Assembly (NCBI GenBank): GCA_038363925.1
Contig: JAQQWL010000009.1
Coordinates: forward strand, 3,224,001 to 3,288,000
DNA length: 64,000 bases
Direction: 5' to 3'
DNA from: Apiospora phragmitis
Taxonomy: Eukaryota; Ascomycota; Sordariomycetes; Amphisphaeriales; Apiosporaceae
The notes under the pieces were generated by a model. It searched no databases and was not told the DNA's origin. It was given only the letters and a program-made list of their open reading frames with translations. This document shows, in pieces, positions 35,501 through 45,796 of the stretch. Each line of letters begins with the position of its first letter. The first letter of the stretch is position 1. Both the position numbers and the translations under genes were made by a program.

Positions 35501-36256
35501 CCACCCGAGGCAATGGCTTCAGTTGATTTGTCGAATGCCTTCATTGAGTCGATGATTCTCAGAAATGGCGTAAGTGTCCCGAACATGGAATTGATTGTTA
35601 AATAGGGTTTTAGTTCACCGCGACGCCAACTTATCCGTGATGAGCCTGGCAATTAGACGTACCAGTATTATCCTCACTGGCTGACGTGCCCGGCCACGAC
35701 CCGGTCGTGTGACGCGAGTGCATATCCACCAAGCAAGGCGTCACATATCGACCCTGAAGGTCAAACTCTTTGCCCCCCGGGGCCCTCGAGTCTGTACTGG
35801 AGGCCGGTGTGACCGAGTTAATGAGACACTTGGAGAATCTAATATCGACAGGGCCCGAGACGAAAGATTCCCCGTCGAAAAGAGTCGCGTTGCGCAGGAC
35901 GATAGTCTCGCCTTGCCCTCGGATTGCATTCCATCTCGAGTTCGTCTCCCTGGTCTCCGGAAGGGGCTCGGCTGGTTGGCCATGGCGGGCAGCACATGCC
36001 TTCAAGGCCGCCTCGAAGTTGATGGGCGTTGGCGGCGAGGTCAACCCCTTGACCGGCGAGTGATTGTGAGCCCCCCTCTTTCAAGCAATACATAAAGATA
36101 TGAAATGCCGAGAGTGAGAATCAAGGCAATCAAGACCGGGACCGAGCAGGCTTTGTGCAATCTACGTCTGAAGCGCGGATGGCGATGATGTGCATAGGTT
36201 TCTGCCTCGTACGGCGGCGGTGATACAGACAGGCACTCTTCATTCTTGGTTGCCAT
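32572..36256 (-). CDS. Membrane-anchored amidohydrolase-superfamily protein, frame-broken
   Basis: Amidohydrolases use one or two metals in a TIM barrel to hydrolyse C-N or C-O bonds; the substrate here is unknown. The start is ATG 36256. A short cytosolic N-terminus precedes one membrane segment (VPVLIALILTLGISYLYVLL, about residues 38-58). Then come a beta-sandwich segment (ETIVLRNATLFDGESFVSG), FDLQGRYVTPCLVDMHSRH (metal-motif region), GGITTSLILPGSANTMGGEG, RGRIAMHNHCYESDDMETML, ITIATFAEISLYKQEAYYP, GHAFHLPAEKALQAVTSV, KGYDADIAVVWDSHPLS, and a C-terminal block (SLALEAAWAAKYAGLSE) ending 32572. At least eight exons. Single bases are missing at 36071-36076 (a run of six C), 34559-34561 and about 33025-33032; another phase conflict lies near 33470. 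Near 35620 the expected intron lacks a clear GT donor. It could be a decaying gene or a badly sequenced one. Confidence 0.65.
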
Positions 36257-36854
36257 GAATTCGCTGGCCCTTTGGTCTCATTCGAACGTTAAACCCGAGG
36301 GACGTATAGTTGTGTATTTCGTAATTGGTCGAAACTTAAGCTGCCAAATCAGTATTCCCAAAATCAATAGATTAGGCGTCAATAGCAGTGCCTACAATGT
36401 CTCCCGTTGTATGAAATCAAGATGTCTCAACACATACTCAGTGTAAGTGACAATTGTGTTTCTTCGATACGTGCAGAGCCCTGTGAAATAACCAACAGGC
36501 TGACGCACGCCATCGCCCGATACTCTGAGTAAATCACAGCCCGAACAAGTAGGAGCTAATGATTCCCTGCATACACCCATGTACATGACCACGACGAAAG
36601 TGCGTACCGCAGTTATGACACGAGCTGCACTGAAGACCAAATAGTGATTATAAGGGGAATCGCTGGTTACGAGTATGAACTTGGTATCAGAAAGGTGCAT
36701 AATTCATGTCGTGGTGATTACAAGTCCTCTCACGAATCCATCGCTCAAATGACTTGATCCAGTCGACATACGTGACTACATACGTATATGGGCCAATAGG
36801 CATTGCCCATGCAAGCCCAGCGCTCATCACCCTACGCTTGACAGGTTCCCATAC
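36257..36854. promoter_or_regulatory. Intergenic region between amidohydrolase start and GST stop
   Basis: About 0.6 kb with the amidohydrolase promoter (left) and the GST 3' region (right). No coding family or RNA was recognised. Confidence 0.4.
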
Positions 36855-37707
36855 CTAGGGGAACTTGATTCCATAGCTGCTATCAATAGTCTTGATTTTC
36901 TCTACCGACCTCTGGTAGCCGGGCTCCTTTTCCATTCTGTCCATCCAAGCCCAGAGCTTGGGGTACTGCTGCTCGGGCGGCTGATCCCATCGGCCAAACG
37001 TGCTGAACTGGTCCTTGGCCGTGACGAGACCAAATGCGAGCACGATGTCCGCGGCGCTGAGCTGGGTACCGCACATGTAGTCGCCGCCAGAGGTCGTGAT
37101 CTGCTGCTCGAGGAAGGCAAGATGCGTCTTGGCATTGGGGAAGATGAAGGCGGAGAAGATCTGGTTCGCGATCATGGTGGTGAGTGGCCGCACGAAGAAC
37201 GGCACCTTGGGGCCTTTGAGATTACCCAGCACCATGGCCATGATCAGCACGGGCATGAGGCTGCCTTCGGTGTAGTGCAGGAAGTACTGCCAGCGCATCC
37301 ACTGCTCCGTCTCGCCGCCTGCTTTGCCCTCCTGGCCCTCGCGGTAGCGCGCCGGCATGAGGGTGCTGGCTTTGCTGTCCTGGGCGAAGTGCTCGCAGAG
37401 GTATTGGGTGATGAAGCCCGTCTCTGCCAATACAATGGGCTCGGCGCCTGTGGTGGCGGCATCCGCCGGCGTGATGGAGATGACGGGTGACTTGCCCAAG
37501 GCATGGATCTGTTTCAGCTCCGGAGGCGCAAGCATGGTATCCTTTTTACGGTGGAAGAGCTCAAGCTCATAGTCCAGCTCAAGCTCCTCCAGCAGCCAGA
37601 GGATGCTCTGGGCTCTAGACTTTTCTAGCCTGCCAAGTGTCAGTTCCTTTTCCAGGCTTGACGACAGGGATCCATTACCAGTAAAGCTTGATCTTGGGCT
37701 GTGCCAT
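36855..37707 (-). CDS. Glutathione S-transferase, yeast Gtt1-like
   Basis: GSTs conjugate glutathione to electrophiles or reduce peroxides. Gtt1-type members are often bound to the ER membrane. Exon 1 (37707-37679) and exon 2 (37629-36855) join in frame to give 258 residues. The N-terminal thioredoxin-fold domain reads KIKLYWLEKSRAQSILWLL, then APPELKQIHALGKSPVISI (with the cis-Pro of the KSPV turn) and VLAETGFITQYLCEHF, where the ETG motif contacts glutathione. The helical C-terminal domain includes WMRWQYFLHYTEGSLMPVLI and LSAADIVLAFGL, the N-capping box region. The order and the LEKSRAQ/APPELK motifs match yeast Gtt1. No frame break. Confidence 0.85.
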
Positions 37708-38698
37708 GTTGTTAATGGTGTCCTGTATTAGTTACAGACTATGTGATGTGGTTCAAGTTGACAAGGAAGTTCTACCAATCCTATGATATGCACACATAGA
37801 GAGGGGAAAAGATGTGATGTTACAGAGACCTGAAGGTCAACACCTAGGGCGTAAGCAAGTAACCAAGCCGGAGGAACTCAGCAGATCATATGAAGTTTCG
37901 CAAGAGAGACCCACCAAAAGTACTAACTTACAAACAAGCCTCGGTAGATATCTGCATCTAGCTAGGCGGCGGCTGCTCCGTCCGCACCTAGGCACCTGTC
38001 GATTTTGCTTTTTGTCTATGATGTAGACTTACATGCCGATCATACGATTTTGAAGAAATGGCAAAAGGGCCAAAGGGCACGGAGGCGCCTGCTTGCTTGC
38101 CAGCCGAGCGACCTGTGTTGCACTCCTCCTGGGCTGTGCATCAGAATCAGATCCGATTAGTTGTTGAAGTTGTCGCATGCTTCCATGATCAGATCGAGTG
38201 GGGAAACCGCAGGCCTGCAGATAGATGGGATGGATTGAGATTGACCCGTCTTACACATACAACTCTCAGGGATCATTTAGCTTAGTGCAGCACTATTCTG
38301 ACGATATGTCAATCAGTACTCTGTGCACTGATTTTATACTGATCGGTACTGGCAATCATATCACCTGATTTTTGGAGGTGTACCGGCCCTGGTTTTCACA
38401 CTCAGATTATCCATGTTTTATCCAGTTATACAGTTGCTCTGTGGAGGCCACTAAGCTAAATGATCCCTGAGTATTGTAAACTTGTACCTACCTAGCTGAG
38501 TACTTAGCTGCGCCACCGACACCGACACCACCTGTGGCTAACAGCGAGGCTGAGGCTTGATCCGAGCGCCTACCAACCACCACCACCAAGCTTCAACCCG
38601 AGCAGCTGCGGAACCTCGCAACGAAGTCGTCGCAGTTCACGAAACCGCATAGCATAACACCACACCCAGTGCAAGACGATCAATCAAAGTTCGTCAAG
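37708..38698. promoter_or_regulatory. Divergent promoter region, GST / complex I subunit, with a MITE-like element
   Basis: About 1 kb between two divergent genes. It contains a 207-bp segment bounded by a perfect 23-bp inverted repeat (38265-38471) and a TACCTACCTAG word at about 38485-38495. No other gene was recognised. Confidence 0.5.
38265..38471. mobile_element. MITE-like element with perfect 23-bp terminal inverted repeats
   Basis: Left arm 38265-38287 and right arm 38449-38471 are exact reverse complements over 23 bp (the left arm begins CTCAGGGATCATTTAGCTTA). The interior is 161 bp without coding capacity. Ends beginning CAGGG inside the repeat recall hAT-type termini, but the flanking 8-mers show no clear target-site duplication. 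A non-autonomous DNA transposon is the best reading; a long hairpin in a transcript is an alternative. Confidence 0.6.
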
Positions 38699-39195
38699 AT
38701 GGCTGGCCTCAAGCACTACAGTACGCAACAACATGTCCATGATCTCCAATTGGACCGTACGCAGACAAGCTGACAATGCGCCTTTACAGAGATGTCGATG
38801 GACCCGGCCATCCAAAAGCTGGGGAGTACGTTCTCGCCCTTTCCCCGAACCAATTGAAGCCTACGACGAGTCGGACGGATGCGGAAAAATGGGCGCCTTC
38901 TTGGCAGGATGCGGAAAGGAGCTAACGTACGGCTTCAGACATGACCACGAACCGTCACAAGTACTTCCGCTTTAACCCGCGTACCGCCCGCCTTACCATC
39001 ATCTACGCCATGGTCGTGCCCGCCATCTTTGGTGTCATGGCATACCAGACAGATGTAAGTCTTTTCGACCCGGTCCAATTGCTTCACTCGAGGCGAAAAG
39101 AAGTCTACCCATGGATATCTGACCGACGACGTATTCTTACAGGGCCGGTGGGATATCCGAGCGAAGCGGAGGGGTGATGTGATTTCTGAGTACTA
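38699..39195 (+). CDS. NADH:ubiquinone oxidoreductase B15/NDUFB4-like subunit (complex I)
   Basis: A small accessory subunit of the complex I membrane arm in the mitochondrial inner membrane. Four short exons join exactly: 38699-38720, 38790-38825, 38939-39054, 39143-39195. The protein has about 75 residues: MAGLKHYKMSMDPAIQKLGN, then MTTNRHKYFRFNPRTARLT, one membrane segment (IIYAMVVPAIFGVMAYQTD), and the tail RWDIRAKRRGDVISEY. The basic N-terminal segment, single transmembrane helix and RAKRRGD tail match the fungal B15 group. Most of the gene is intron, and no exon would be found as a long open frame. No frame break. Confidence 0.75.
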
Positions 39196-39463
39196 AACTT
39201 GGAGGAGCCGGGACCATTAATACTGGGAAGATCAGACTACAGAGAAAGGCACTGTACATATTAGAGGCTCACTGAGGGGCAGAAGCCGACTAGCATTGAA
39301 CAAGCAGATCTGCGAATATTCTCACATGTGAAGGTCGTCTTGCAGACTGTACAAATCGACAATGTTGCTTCGTCGAAACACAAATGAGCCGAATCGCCGG
39401 TTTGAGTGTTTACGAGACCAGGGTATTGTGACAATTATGACATAGAGGGCCGTCCTTCGTTTT

Positions 39464-40516
39464 CTAGCCCATCAACTGCCGCACATCCTCCGGCGGCCAT
39501 CTGACCTGTGCAAAGGTCAAACACCGCTTGATACTCTGTAGAAACTTTCGCGTAACTTCGTCACCCATGACATGACCCCTTTCGCCATTGTGTAGCTTCT
39601 CTCGGGCACTGCGCTCGTGGATACCCACCATGGTGACACCGATGGGCCAGGCCGCCTTGCCGATGCTCAGGCGCAGGTAGCCATCGTTGGCGTCGACGTA
39701 GCGGCGCTCCTGGGCGGCCTGGACGATCTCGACGACGGGCTTGAGCACGTCGTCCTCGAGCTCGTTCTTCTCGAAGCGCCGGAACAGCGGCACCATGTTG
39801 TCGCGGCTCTGCGTCATGGCGCTGAGGGCGGCCTTGCTCTCGAACGTGTCGCGCCGCTCCTCGCGCGCCAGCGCCGCCTGCCACTCGCGCAGCACCATGG
39901 TGAAGTACGACGCCAGCTGCCGGAACAGGTACCGGCGCTCCTCCTTGTCGGCCGGGATGTTGGCGTCGGCGATGCGCATGTCCTTCTCGTCCACCAGCTG
40001 CAGCGTCGTCGGGATCGGGCCCCGGCTCACCACCGTCGTCAGCTTGCGGTACCGCCGCAGCCGGCCCTTGTGCGTCTCGCCGAACAGCGTGGCCGGCTCG
40101 CCCAGCTCCCGCAGCTTGGCCAGCAGCTCCTCGTCGGGAATGTCTTCCGTGCCGTCTTCGGCGGCGTCCGTCGCTTCTGCACTGTCTTCTTTCCGCACCT
40201 CCGGGAGCCCCAGGCGCTTCCTTCGTTGGCGCTCCTCCTCGGCGGCGGCCGCTTCGCGCCGCCTCCTTGTCTCTTCCTCGAGCTTGCGTCGCTTCTCCGT
40301 CTGGATGAGGGCTTCTTCGGCGGCGTCCTCCTCGCGTTTGCGTTTCTCTGCGGCTTTGAGGGCGCGTTTCTCTTCCAGGGCTTTTTGTTCGGCGAGGTAG
40401 GCAGCCTCGCGTTGAGCTTCGGCTTCGGACCGCCTTATGTATTTCTTGGATTTCTCTTCAGCGGCTGGGGCCTTGGCCTTGGCAATTTCCTTGGACATGA
40501 GAGAGGCGAAATCCAT
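39464..40516 (-). CDS. PRP18: Pre-mRNA splicing factor 18
   Basis: Prp18 acts in the second catalytic step of splicing, with Slu7 and the U5 snRNP, in the nucleus. A single exon of 350 codons starts at ATG 40516 (MDFASLMSKEIAKAKAP). Residues 20-130 are a long charged coiled coil (EEKRALKAAEKRKREEDAAE). The PRP4/SFM-like motif follows (GEPATLFGETHKGRLRRYRK), and the C-terminal Prp18 helical domain shows YFTMVLREWQAALA, RRYVDANDGYLRLSIGKAAW and WPIGVTMVGIHERSAREK, the last being the conserved Prp18 loop. Strong G+C at third positions produces long antisense open frames opposite it. The gene is intact. Confidence 0.92.
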   Translation of the reverse strand: MDFASLMSKEIAKAKAPAAEEKSKKYIRRSEAEAQREAAYLAEQKALEEKRALKAAEKRKREEDAAEEALIQTEKRRKLEEETRRRREAAAAEEERQRRKRLGLPEVRKEDSAEATDAAEDGTEDIPDEELLAKLRELGEPATLFGETHKGRLRRYRKLTTVVSRGPIPTTLQLVDEKDMRIADANIPADKEERRYLFRQLASYFTMVLREWQAALAREERRDTFESKAALSAMTQSRDNMVPLFRRFEKNELEDDVLKPVVEIVQAAQERRYVDANDGYLRLSIGKAAWPIGVTMVGIHERSAREKLHNGERGHVMGDEVTRKFLQSIKRCLTFAQVRWPPEDVRQLMG

Positions 40517-41046
40517 GCTGGGCAACCGGATTGCTTGTAATTTGCTGTATCAGCCAAGAGGTTTTGCAAATCGGGCTCTCGAAGTAGGGTTTGTAGTTGG
40601 CGTATTCTTTTTGTTGATCCAGAAGTTGAACAAGATCAAGTTGGATGTTGGCCTTCTAGAACATTTGCGTGGGGTAGTTGCTAAGGCGTTACTGGAGATA
40701 GGATAGGCCAATTGGCAGTGATTTAGGCAACTTTACTGCCATTCGATTAAGGTTTCCAGGGTCAAGATTCAGTGGGACAGTGACAAGCTCCTCCCCAACC
40801 TACCGGCTCTAGCGCAGCTCCAGCATTAGTAGCTCCAATCCCAACTATCAACTCTCGATCCCGAGTTCAACCTGTCCCTTGCGCTGTTCATTTATTCATT
40901 TCCCCAACCTCATACGTACTCTCGCGAACCCCTGGGGCGCTTGGGAAGGAAGTGTCTTTGCGTACATGATGACTTGAAGCGATACGTCCTTTTTCCCCTT
41001 TGGCAGCAGAGGAAGCAGGCGCTGCGACTTGTATACAGAAACAAAG
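40517..41046. promoter_or_regulatory. Divergent promoter region, PRP18 / SAP18
   Basis: About 0.5 kb between two nuclear-protein genes read in opposite directions. A candidate AG acceptor near 41038 (TTGTATACAG) just before the SAP18 ATG suggests a 5' UTR intron. Nothing else was recognised. Confidence 0.45.
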
Positions 41047-41875
41047 ATGGACCATCGCGACAAGCCTCCATTCGCATTACAGCTGTTCTACCGAACCGGA
41101 GCATTTCACAGGTAAATACCCCCATAACAAATCCATTCAAGAAGGCTTTCTAAATTTATACGCCTCTTCAACCGGCAGGCCCGACGAATTCTCTGCGCAC
41201 CACCTTCCGCCGCATCTCACTGTCCATACTTGGAATGACTGCACGCTCCTCGAACTCGCGCACCACCTGGCCTCGGCTCCTTCGTTGTTACTGCCGGAAC
41301 CCGCAATCGGCACACGCCTGGCCTTTCGTCTTATTTTCCCCGACACGCGTAGCGGCAATGGCGGCGGTCCTTCCATCTACCAGCCATCCGGCAGCGGAGG
41401 TGGGCGGTTCATGGTCAAGGACCTCGGCAGCCTCGTTATTGGGGACGGCGGACCGGGTCTAGACCTAGACGATGCCGAATGCGCCAAGCAAATTGATTCG
41501 AGCTCTGACGCGGACAAGACGCTTGCGGATGCGCGCTTTGTTGTTGGGGATTACATTTCGGTGGCCATCTTGCCCCCGCTCGGCGATGGAAGCGTGGCGC
41601 CAGCCAGCAGTGCGAGAATGGGACGCGGTGCCGGGGCTGGAGAGGCGGGCAGAGTACGTGATCGGTTCTCCGGGGTTGGAGGTGGCCCAGGGAGAGACAG
41701 GGAGAACGGATTCGGGGGTGGTGGACGTCCGGGGAGAAGCCGTGGAAGAGGAGGAGGCCCAGGAGGATCGGACGATTTCGGACGTGGTGGAGTGCCTATG
41801 GGCGAGTGGAGGAGGGGAGAGAAGTTGCCAGATGCGCCCTCAGCTGGACGAGGTAGGGGCAGAGGGCGTTTCTAA
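41047..41875 (+). CDS. SAP18: SAP18-like protein (Sin3-associated polypeptide p18) with RG-rich tail
   Basis: SAP18 links Sin3-histone deacetylase and the ASAP/exon-junction RNA-processing complex in the nucleus. Exon 1 (41047-41111, MDHRDKPPFALQLFYRTGAF) and exon 2 (41179-41875) join in frame; the intron is 67 bp. The ubiquitin-like SAP18 domain covers about residues 8-165: LQLFYRTGAFHRPDEFS, LPPHLTVHTWNDCTLLELA, RLAFRLIFPDTR, RFMVKDLGSLVIGDGGP, LADARFVVGDYISVAILPP. The domain is longer than the animal form because of Gly/Ser-rich inserts. The C-terminus (about 75 residues) is RG/RGG-rich (GRGRGRGRF at the end), typical of RNA-binding tails in fungal SAP18. No frame break. Confidence 0.88.
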
Positions 41876-42180
41876 GGGGAATGTACCGACTCTTATGCCC
41901 CTCTTTGGGACATCCCTTGAGGCGAGCGTTGCATCAAGACCCGGACAGAAGACCTGCAGGCTGCGATACCTTGTATCGAGGAATGGCCTTTTGAGGCCAA
42001 AGCTTTATGAGCGAAGCGCAAATAGAATATATGCTAAAGGCTATTGAAGCAATATCGATACAGCGGGACCATCGAAATCACCAAAACGCTTATCTGACCG
42101 AAGCTCCTGATGCACAAGGGATCTTCTGTTGTTCTTACGGCATATTCAAACCACCAAAAAGCCAAAAAGATGAATTTTAG
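41876..42180. other. Short intergenic stretch, SAP18 3' region / tRNA
   Basis: About 305 bp that should hold the SAP18 3' UTR and the 3' flank of the tRNA gene. Nothing else was recognised. Confidence 0.5.
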
Positions 42181-42269
42181 GGGTCTTGCCGGGGATCGAA
42201 CCCGGGACCTCTCGCATGAAGCATCAGGGTGAACCCTAAGCGAGAATTATACCACTAAACCACAAGACC
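42181..42269 (-). tRNA. tRNA-Pro (anticodon AGG) with a 17-nt intron
   Basis: On the minus strand the sequence folds as a tRNA: acceptor stem GGTCTTG pairs with CAAGACC; the D-arm contains the A-box (TTTAGTGGTATAAT); the anticodon stem CTCGC pairs with GCGAG around loop TTAGGGT with anticodon AGG; the T-arm is CCCGGGTTCGAACCCCGG (B-box GGTTCGAACCC). A 17-nt intron (TTCACCCTGATGCTTCA) interrupts the loop one base 3' of the anticodon, the standard position for nuclear tRNA introns. The mature length is 72 nt plus CCA added later. Confidence 0.93.
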
Positions 42270-43189
42270 GAAACCCCTTGAATCAGGTTCATGGTAGCGA
42301 TGTGCTTATGATCATTTGTAAAGCGGTGGCAGGATGGTCGACCAATGGCCTACGACCTTTGGCTTATGCATTTGTGGTGGTGGGATCGTCGACGACAGGA
42401 TCAGGCCATTGTGGGTTGGGCCCCTGGATGAGCTCCTCTGGATTCACTAATAGGACGCACGTCTCAACTACGCAGGTGCCGCCTTGAGACATCTGCGAGC
42501 CAGAGGCATGGCCATGTGCGCCTGCATTATATCAGATCCGAGCCGACTTTTCAGCTCTATTTATTTCGAGACATGGTTACCTGTGGTATAAGTGATGAGC
42601 AGGATACCGCCATGGGAAGTAACTGACACCACCTACGAGTTAAGCGAAGGGGTCATCAAGCACCAGTGAAGGTTGTGGGGGAGAAAGGACGACCTGGCGA
42701 AGGGCGTAATACTGCGTCTTGACAGAAGTTCTCTGTGGAGACACTGTATGTCTACATACAAAGAAGAGTCCATGTATTCATTGTATCTTGGACCAGTAAC
42801 AACCTCGGGGGTCAGGTGCCGAAACCCCAGACGACGTGCAGCAGAGCGCCAACGGAGAGCCCCTTTTCCGTCCAGGTTTGTCATGATTTTAGCGACGGAA
42901 AGGAAGACCCTGCAGAAAGAGGGCTTTCCAGAATATGCTATGCTTAACCTCGCCAGGAGCTCAGATTAACACGAAACTAAACTGCTGGCCATAATATATT
43001 ATATCCGAAATGGTCCAAGGTGTTGATGATATCGATGGTGATGATGCATTTGAATGTAACCAGGGTTGGTCGGGGGTAAGCAATTTTTGGCCAGCTACAT
43101 CTCGAGAGATCGAATTAACAAGCTAACTGCTTACTGTTTGGACTTCGGTCCTTGGTATACAGCAAAAATTCTTATAGGTCAGCCCGGCA
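42270..43189. other. Gene-free stretch upstream of the HET gene
   Basis: About 0.9 kb. It should hold the tRNA 5' flank and the HET promoter, and possibly a first HET exon, since the HET start is unresolved. The small open frames here show no domain. Confidence 0.4.
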
Positions 43190-45393
43190 ATGGATGTGAG
43201 AGGCCATGTTATTATCGACATGATTTCTTGCCGTGAAGCCTCCATTCTACGTTGGATACTTGTGCCAGCCGCGAGCATGCCATTCTGTTATTCAACATTC
43301 CCCGCGCGCTTGGCGATCAGCCCACCATCGTGGAGTATCCACAGCCAGTATCTACCAAGAACTCGACCATACAAGAAATGAGATCCGAATCATCCGCATC
43401 AACCCAGGCCAGCGGCAGGACGACGTCTCATGCCAATTGGAGACAGTTTCTTTAGACGGGAAACCAAAGTATGACACTCTGTCGTACACTTGGGGAAGTT
43501 CCAAGGATACATCAACGATATATGTCAACGACCAGCCGGTGAGGGTTTCCGTCAACTTGTGGGACTCTCTACGAAGGGTCCGCCATGCGCACAAGGCCAT
43601 TACTCTCTGGGCCGATGCTCTTTGCATCGACCAGTTCAATGAAGGCGAGAAGAGCCAGCAGGTGGCCATGATGGGCCAGGTCTACCGTCAAGGCCGCCAG
43701 ACATGGATCTCCCTGGGATTGCCCGACGAGAACTGGGCCAACGGCCAATGGTCGCCGAGTCCGATCGCCGACAAGAATGGAGGGCGGCTGATGCGTCTCG
43801 TGCGCGGCATTTGGAGGCTCTCTGGCATCATCTCGTACTGCACCGGTCACGCCTGTCGCGGCTCAGTGTAACTCACGTCTCCGACGCTGTGCGGCTGATG
43901 GAGAGCTTGGAGGCGAAGAAGTTGGATGAGAGCTACCAGAAGGAAGGGGACATGGCTAAGTCCATGCTCACCTGGCTCGCCACGCATGAATACTGGACGC
44001 GGGTATGGGTGATGCAGGAGGTTGCATTGTCCCGCCAGGACCCTATCTGCCTCTTCGGCCAACACCGCATCCCACTCCTCTCTCTGGACTCGGTCTTGCT
44101 GAACTGGCGGGACGGGGGATGATGCCCCTGACAAATTGGGGAGAGGGGGGATTGAAACCCGAGGAGCTTTCCGCTGTCATCGTGAAACTACCCCCGGATG
44201 TTAGCACCGGCATCAACCGCGCCCGCGAGATATGCATGCTAAGAGACGAGCTATGGACATTCAGACCTAGCAAACGGCCACCGTTGGCTTTGGCCCGGAC
44301 CGCCCAGCTGGCAAGCCACAGGCGCACAAGCAACGCACACGACTACATCTATGGACTTCGCGGTCTCTTGTCTTCGGAGGACCAAGAACGCGTACCCGTC
44401 GACTATAGACTCCCCATCCCAGAGCTCTATGCCTCCGCCACCAAGGTTATACTTCAAATCGACAAGTCGGCAAGCTTACTTGGTGCAGCAGTAGGTATAG
44501 GCCGGAAGAACGCACATGGGTTGCCATCTTGGGTACTAGATTTCAGCAATCCCGTTAGGCTCCCAGCCCTCCGAACCGACAGTGGAATATACGAATTCCC
44601 TTTAGGGCAGCCTTCAGGTGATCACCGTACCCTCTCCATCAAGGGCTGGTACCTGGGGAGTCATATTATCAAAACGCTTGCCCACGGACTTACATCAGAT
44701 GACATAGTAGATGAGCTGGGTATGGTGTATCGTCGAGGAGGTCGGCAAGCCTTCGAAAAGCGGGCCACCGAGATACTCCGCCATCTAGTTGGTGTCGGTG
44801 TTGGGGCCGACCCCAAAGCAGAACTCTTGCCGTTCTTGAAGCTACTGACGATGCCCTATTACGAGACCTCTCTTAAGGAAGGAGAGCTGAGAGGTACACC
44901 TACCGATCGTCCACTTGACGAAGCCCTTCATGAGCTAGAACGCTCCGATGTAAGCCTGTCGGTCCGACTCCTCCAACTCAGTCGCGAGGCACTTCAAAAC
45001 TCGGCGACAATGGCCGAAGAAGTCGTTGCGGATCTCCAGTCACAACTGCGGGAGATCAAGCTGGAGACACTGTCGCTATATCATACCAAAGTACTGTTGC
45101 TATTTCAGTACAGACAGAGAGGGTTTCGGGGCGACAATGGGCTGCTGTTCCATACCAACGAAGGGCGGATCGGGAAATGTCGAGGCAGTGTCGAGCCAGC
45201 TGACGAGATATGGGCATTGCCAGGTGCAAGAACGGCCTTCGTTCTCAGGCCTGTCTCGGGTGGACACAGCCCGGCTCCGAGCACACAAAAGAATGCGAGA
45301 TATCAGCTAGTTGGTCCATGTATCTGCGAAGGTCTGACCGTTGACCGCGACGATGCTCCAAACCATACAGCGCAGTGCATAGACATAATCTGA
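43190..45393 (+). CDS. HET-domain (heterokaryon incompatibility) protein, frame-broken
   Basis: HET domains trigger cell death on non-self recognition in filamentous fungi. The canonical blocks are clear: KYDTLSYTWGSSKDTSTI (43468 on), ITLWADALCIDQFNEGEKSQ and VAMMGQVYRQGRQTWISLG. The C-terminal part is well preserved: EYWTRVWVMQEVALSR, then ARTAQLASHRRTSNAHDYIY and LRGLLSSEDQERVPVDY, the usual downstream HET motif. The reading frame changes twice by one missing base: somewhere in 43760-43870 and at 44114-44118 (a run of five G; WRDGG then MMPLTNWG). The frame holding the first block has no ATG, so the start is unresolved: an upstream exon or another indel is likely. About 700 residues in all. 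It may be a pseudogene or carry assembly indels. Confidence 0.75.
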
Positions 45394-45796
45394 GAGAGAG
45401 CTACGGCGAAATGTGTGGCGCATCGACTCGCTGTATACACATGTATTCATAAAACTGTACTGCACAGATTCAACCCCTTGGCCTAATGAAGGTTTGACTA
45501 ACGAAGTCGTCAGGCCCTTGTCCGGGAAATATTGTATGACCTATTCTACTTCATTGATTATGATATTCACTTTCACGTCATAAGGGAGAAAGTCAGAGGA
45601 TTGATCCAGGTAGGGTATCTTATTTTGTACAACATCTTGGTCCATATTTACAAGAGAAACAGATACATATACAAAAGCGGTATCACAGTACGGAGTCCAC
45701 CGCCACTGTCATCCTAAGTGCGAATGTGGCCTTTCTTCATCCAGCCAGTGATTTCACGTCAATTCGTACGGAGCCATCCACAAGTCGACGAAGTGT
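45394..45796. other. Tail-to-tail intergenic region, HET / GH62
   Basis: About 0.4 kb between two convergent 3' ends, AT-richer than its surroundings. No gene was recognised. Confidence 0.5.

Noticed and set aside
39617..40540. 307-aa plus-strand open frame opposite PRP18, and a 219-aa Ser/Arg-rich one at 39741-40400
   Set aside because: Antisense shadows of a G+C-rich coding exon; composition is low-complexity and no domain is visible, while the minus-strand PRP18 is unmistakable.
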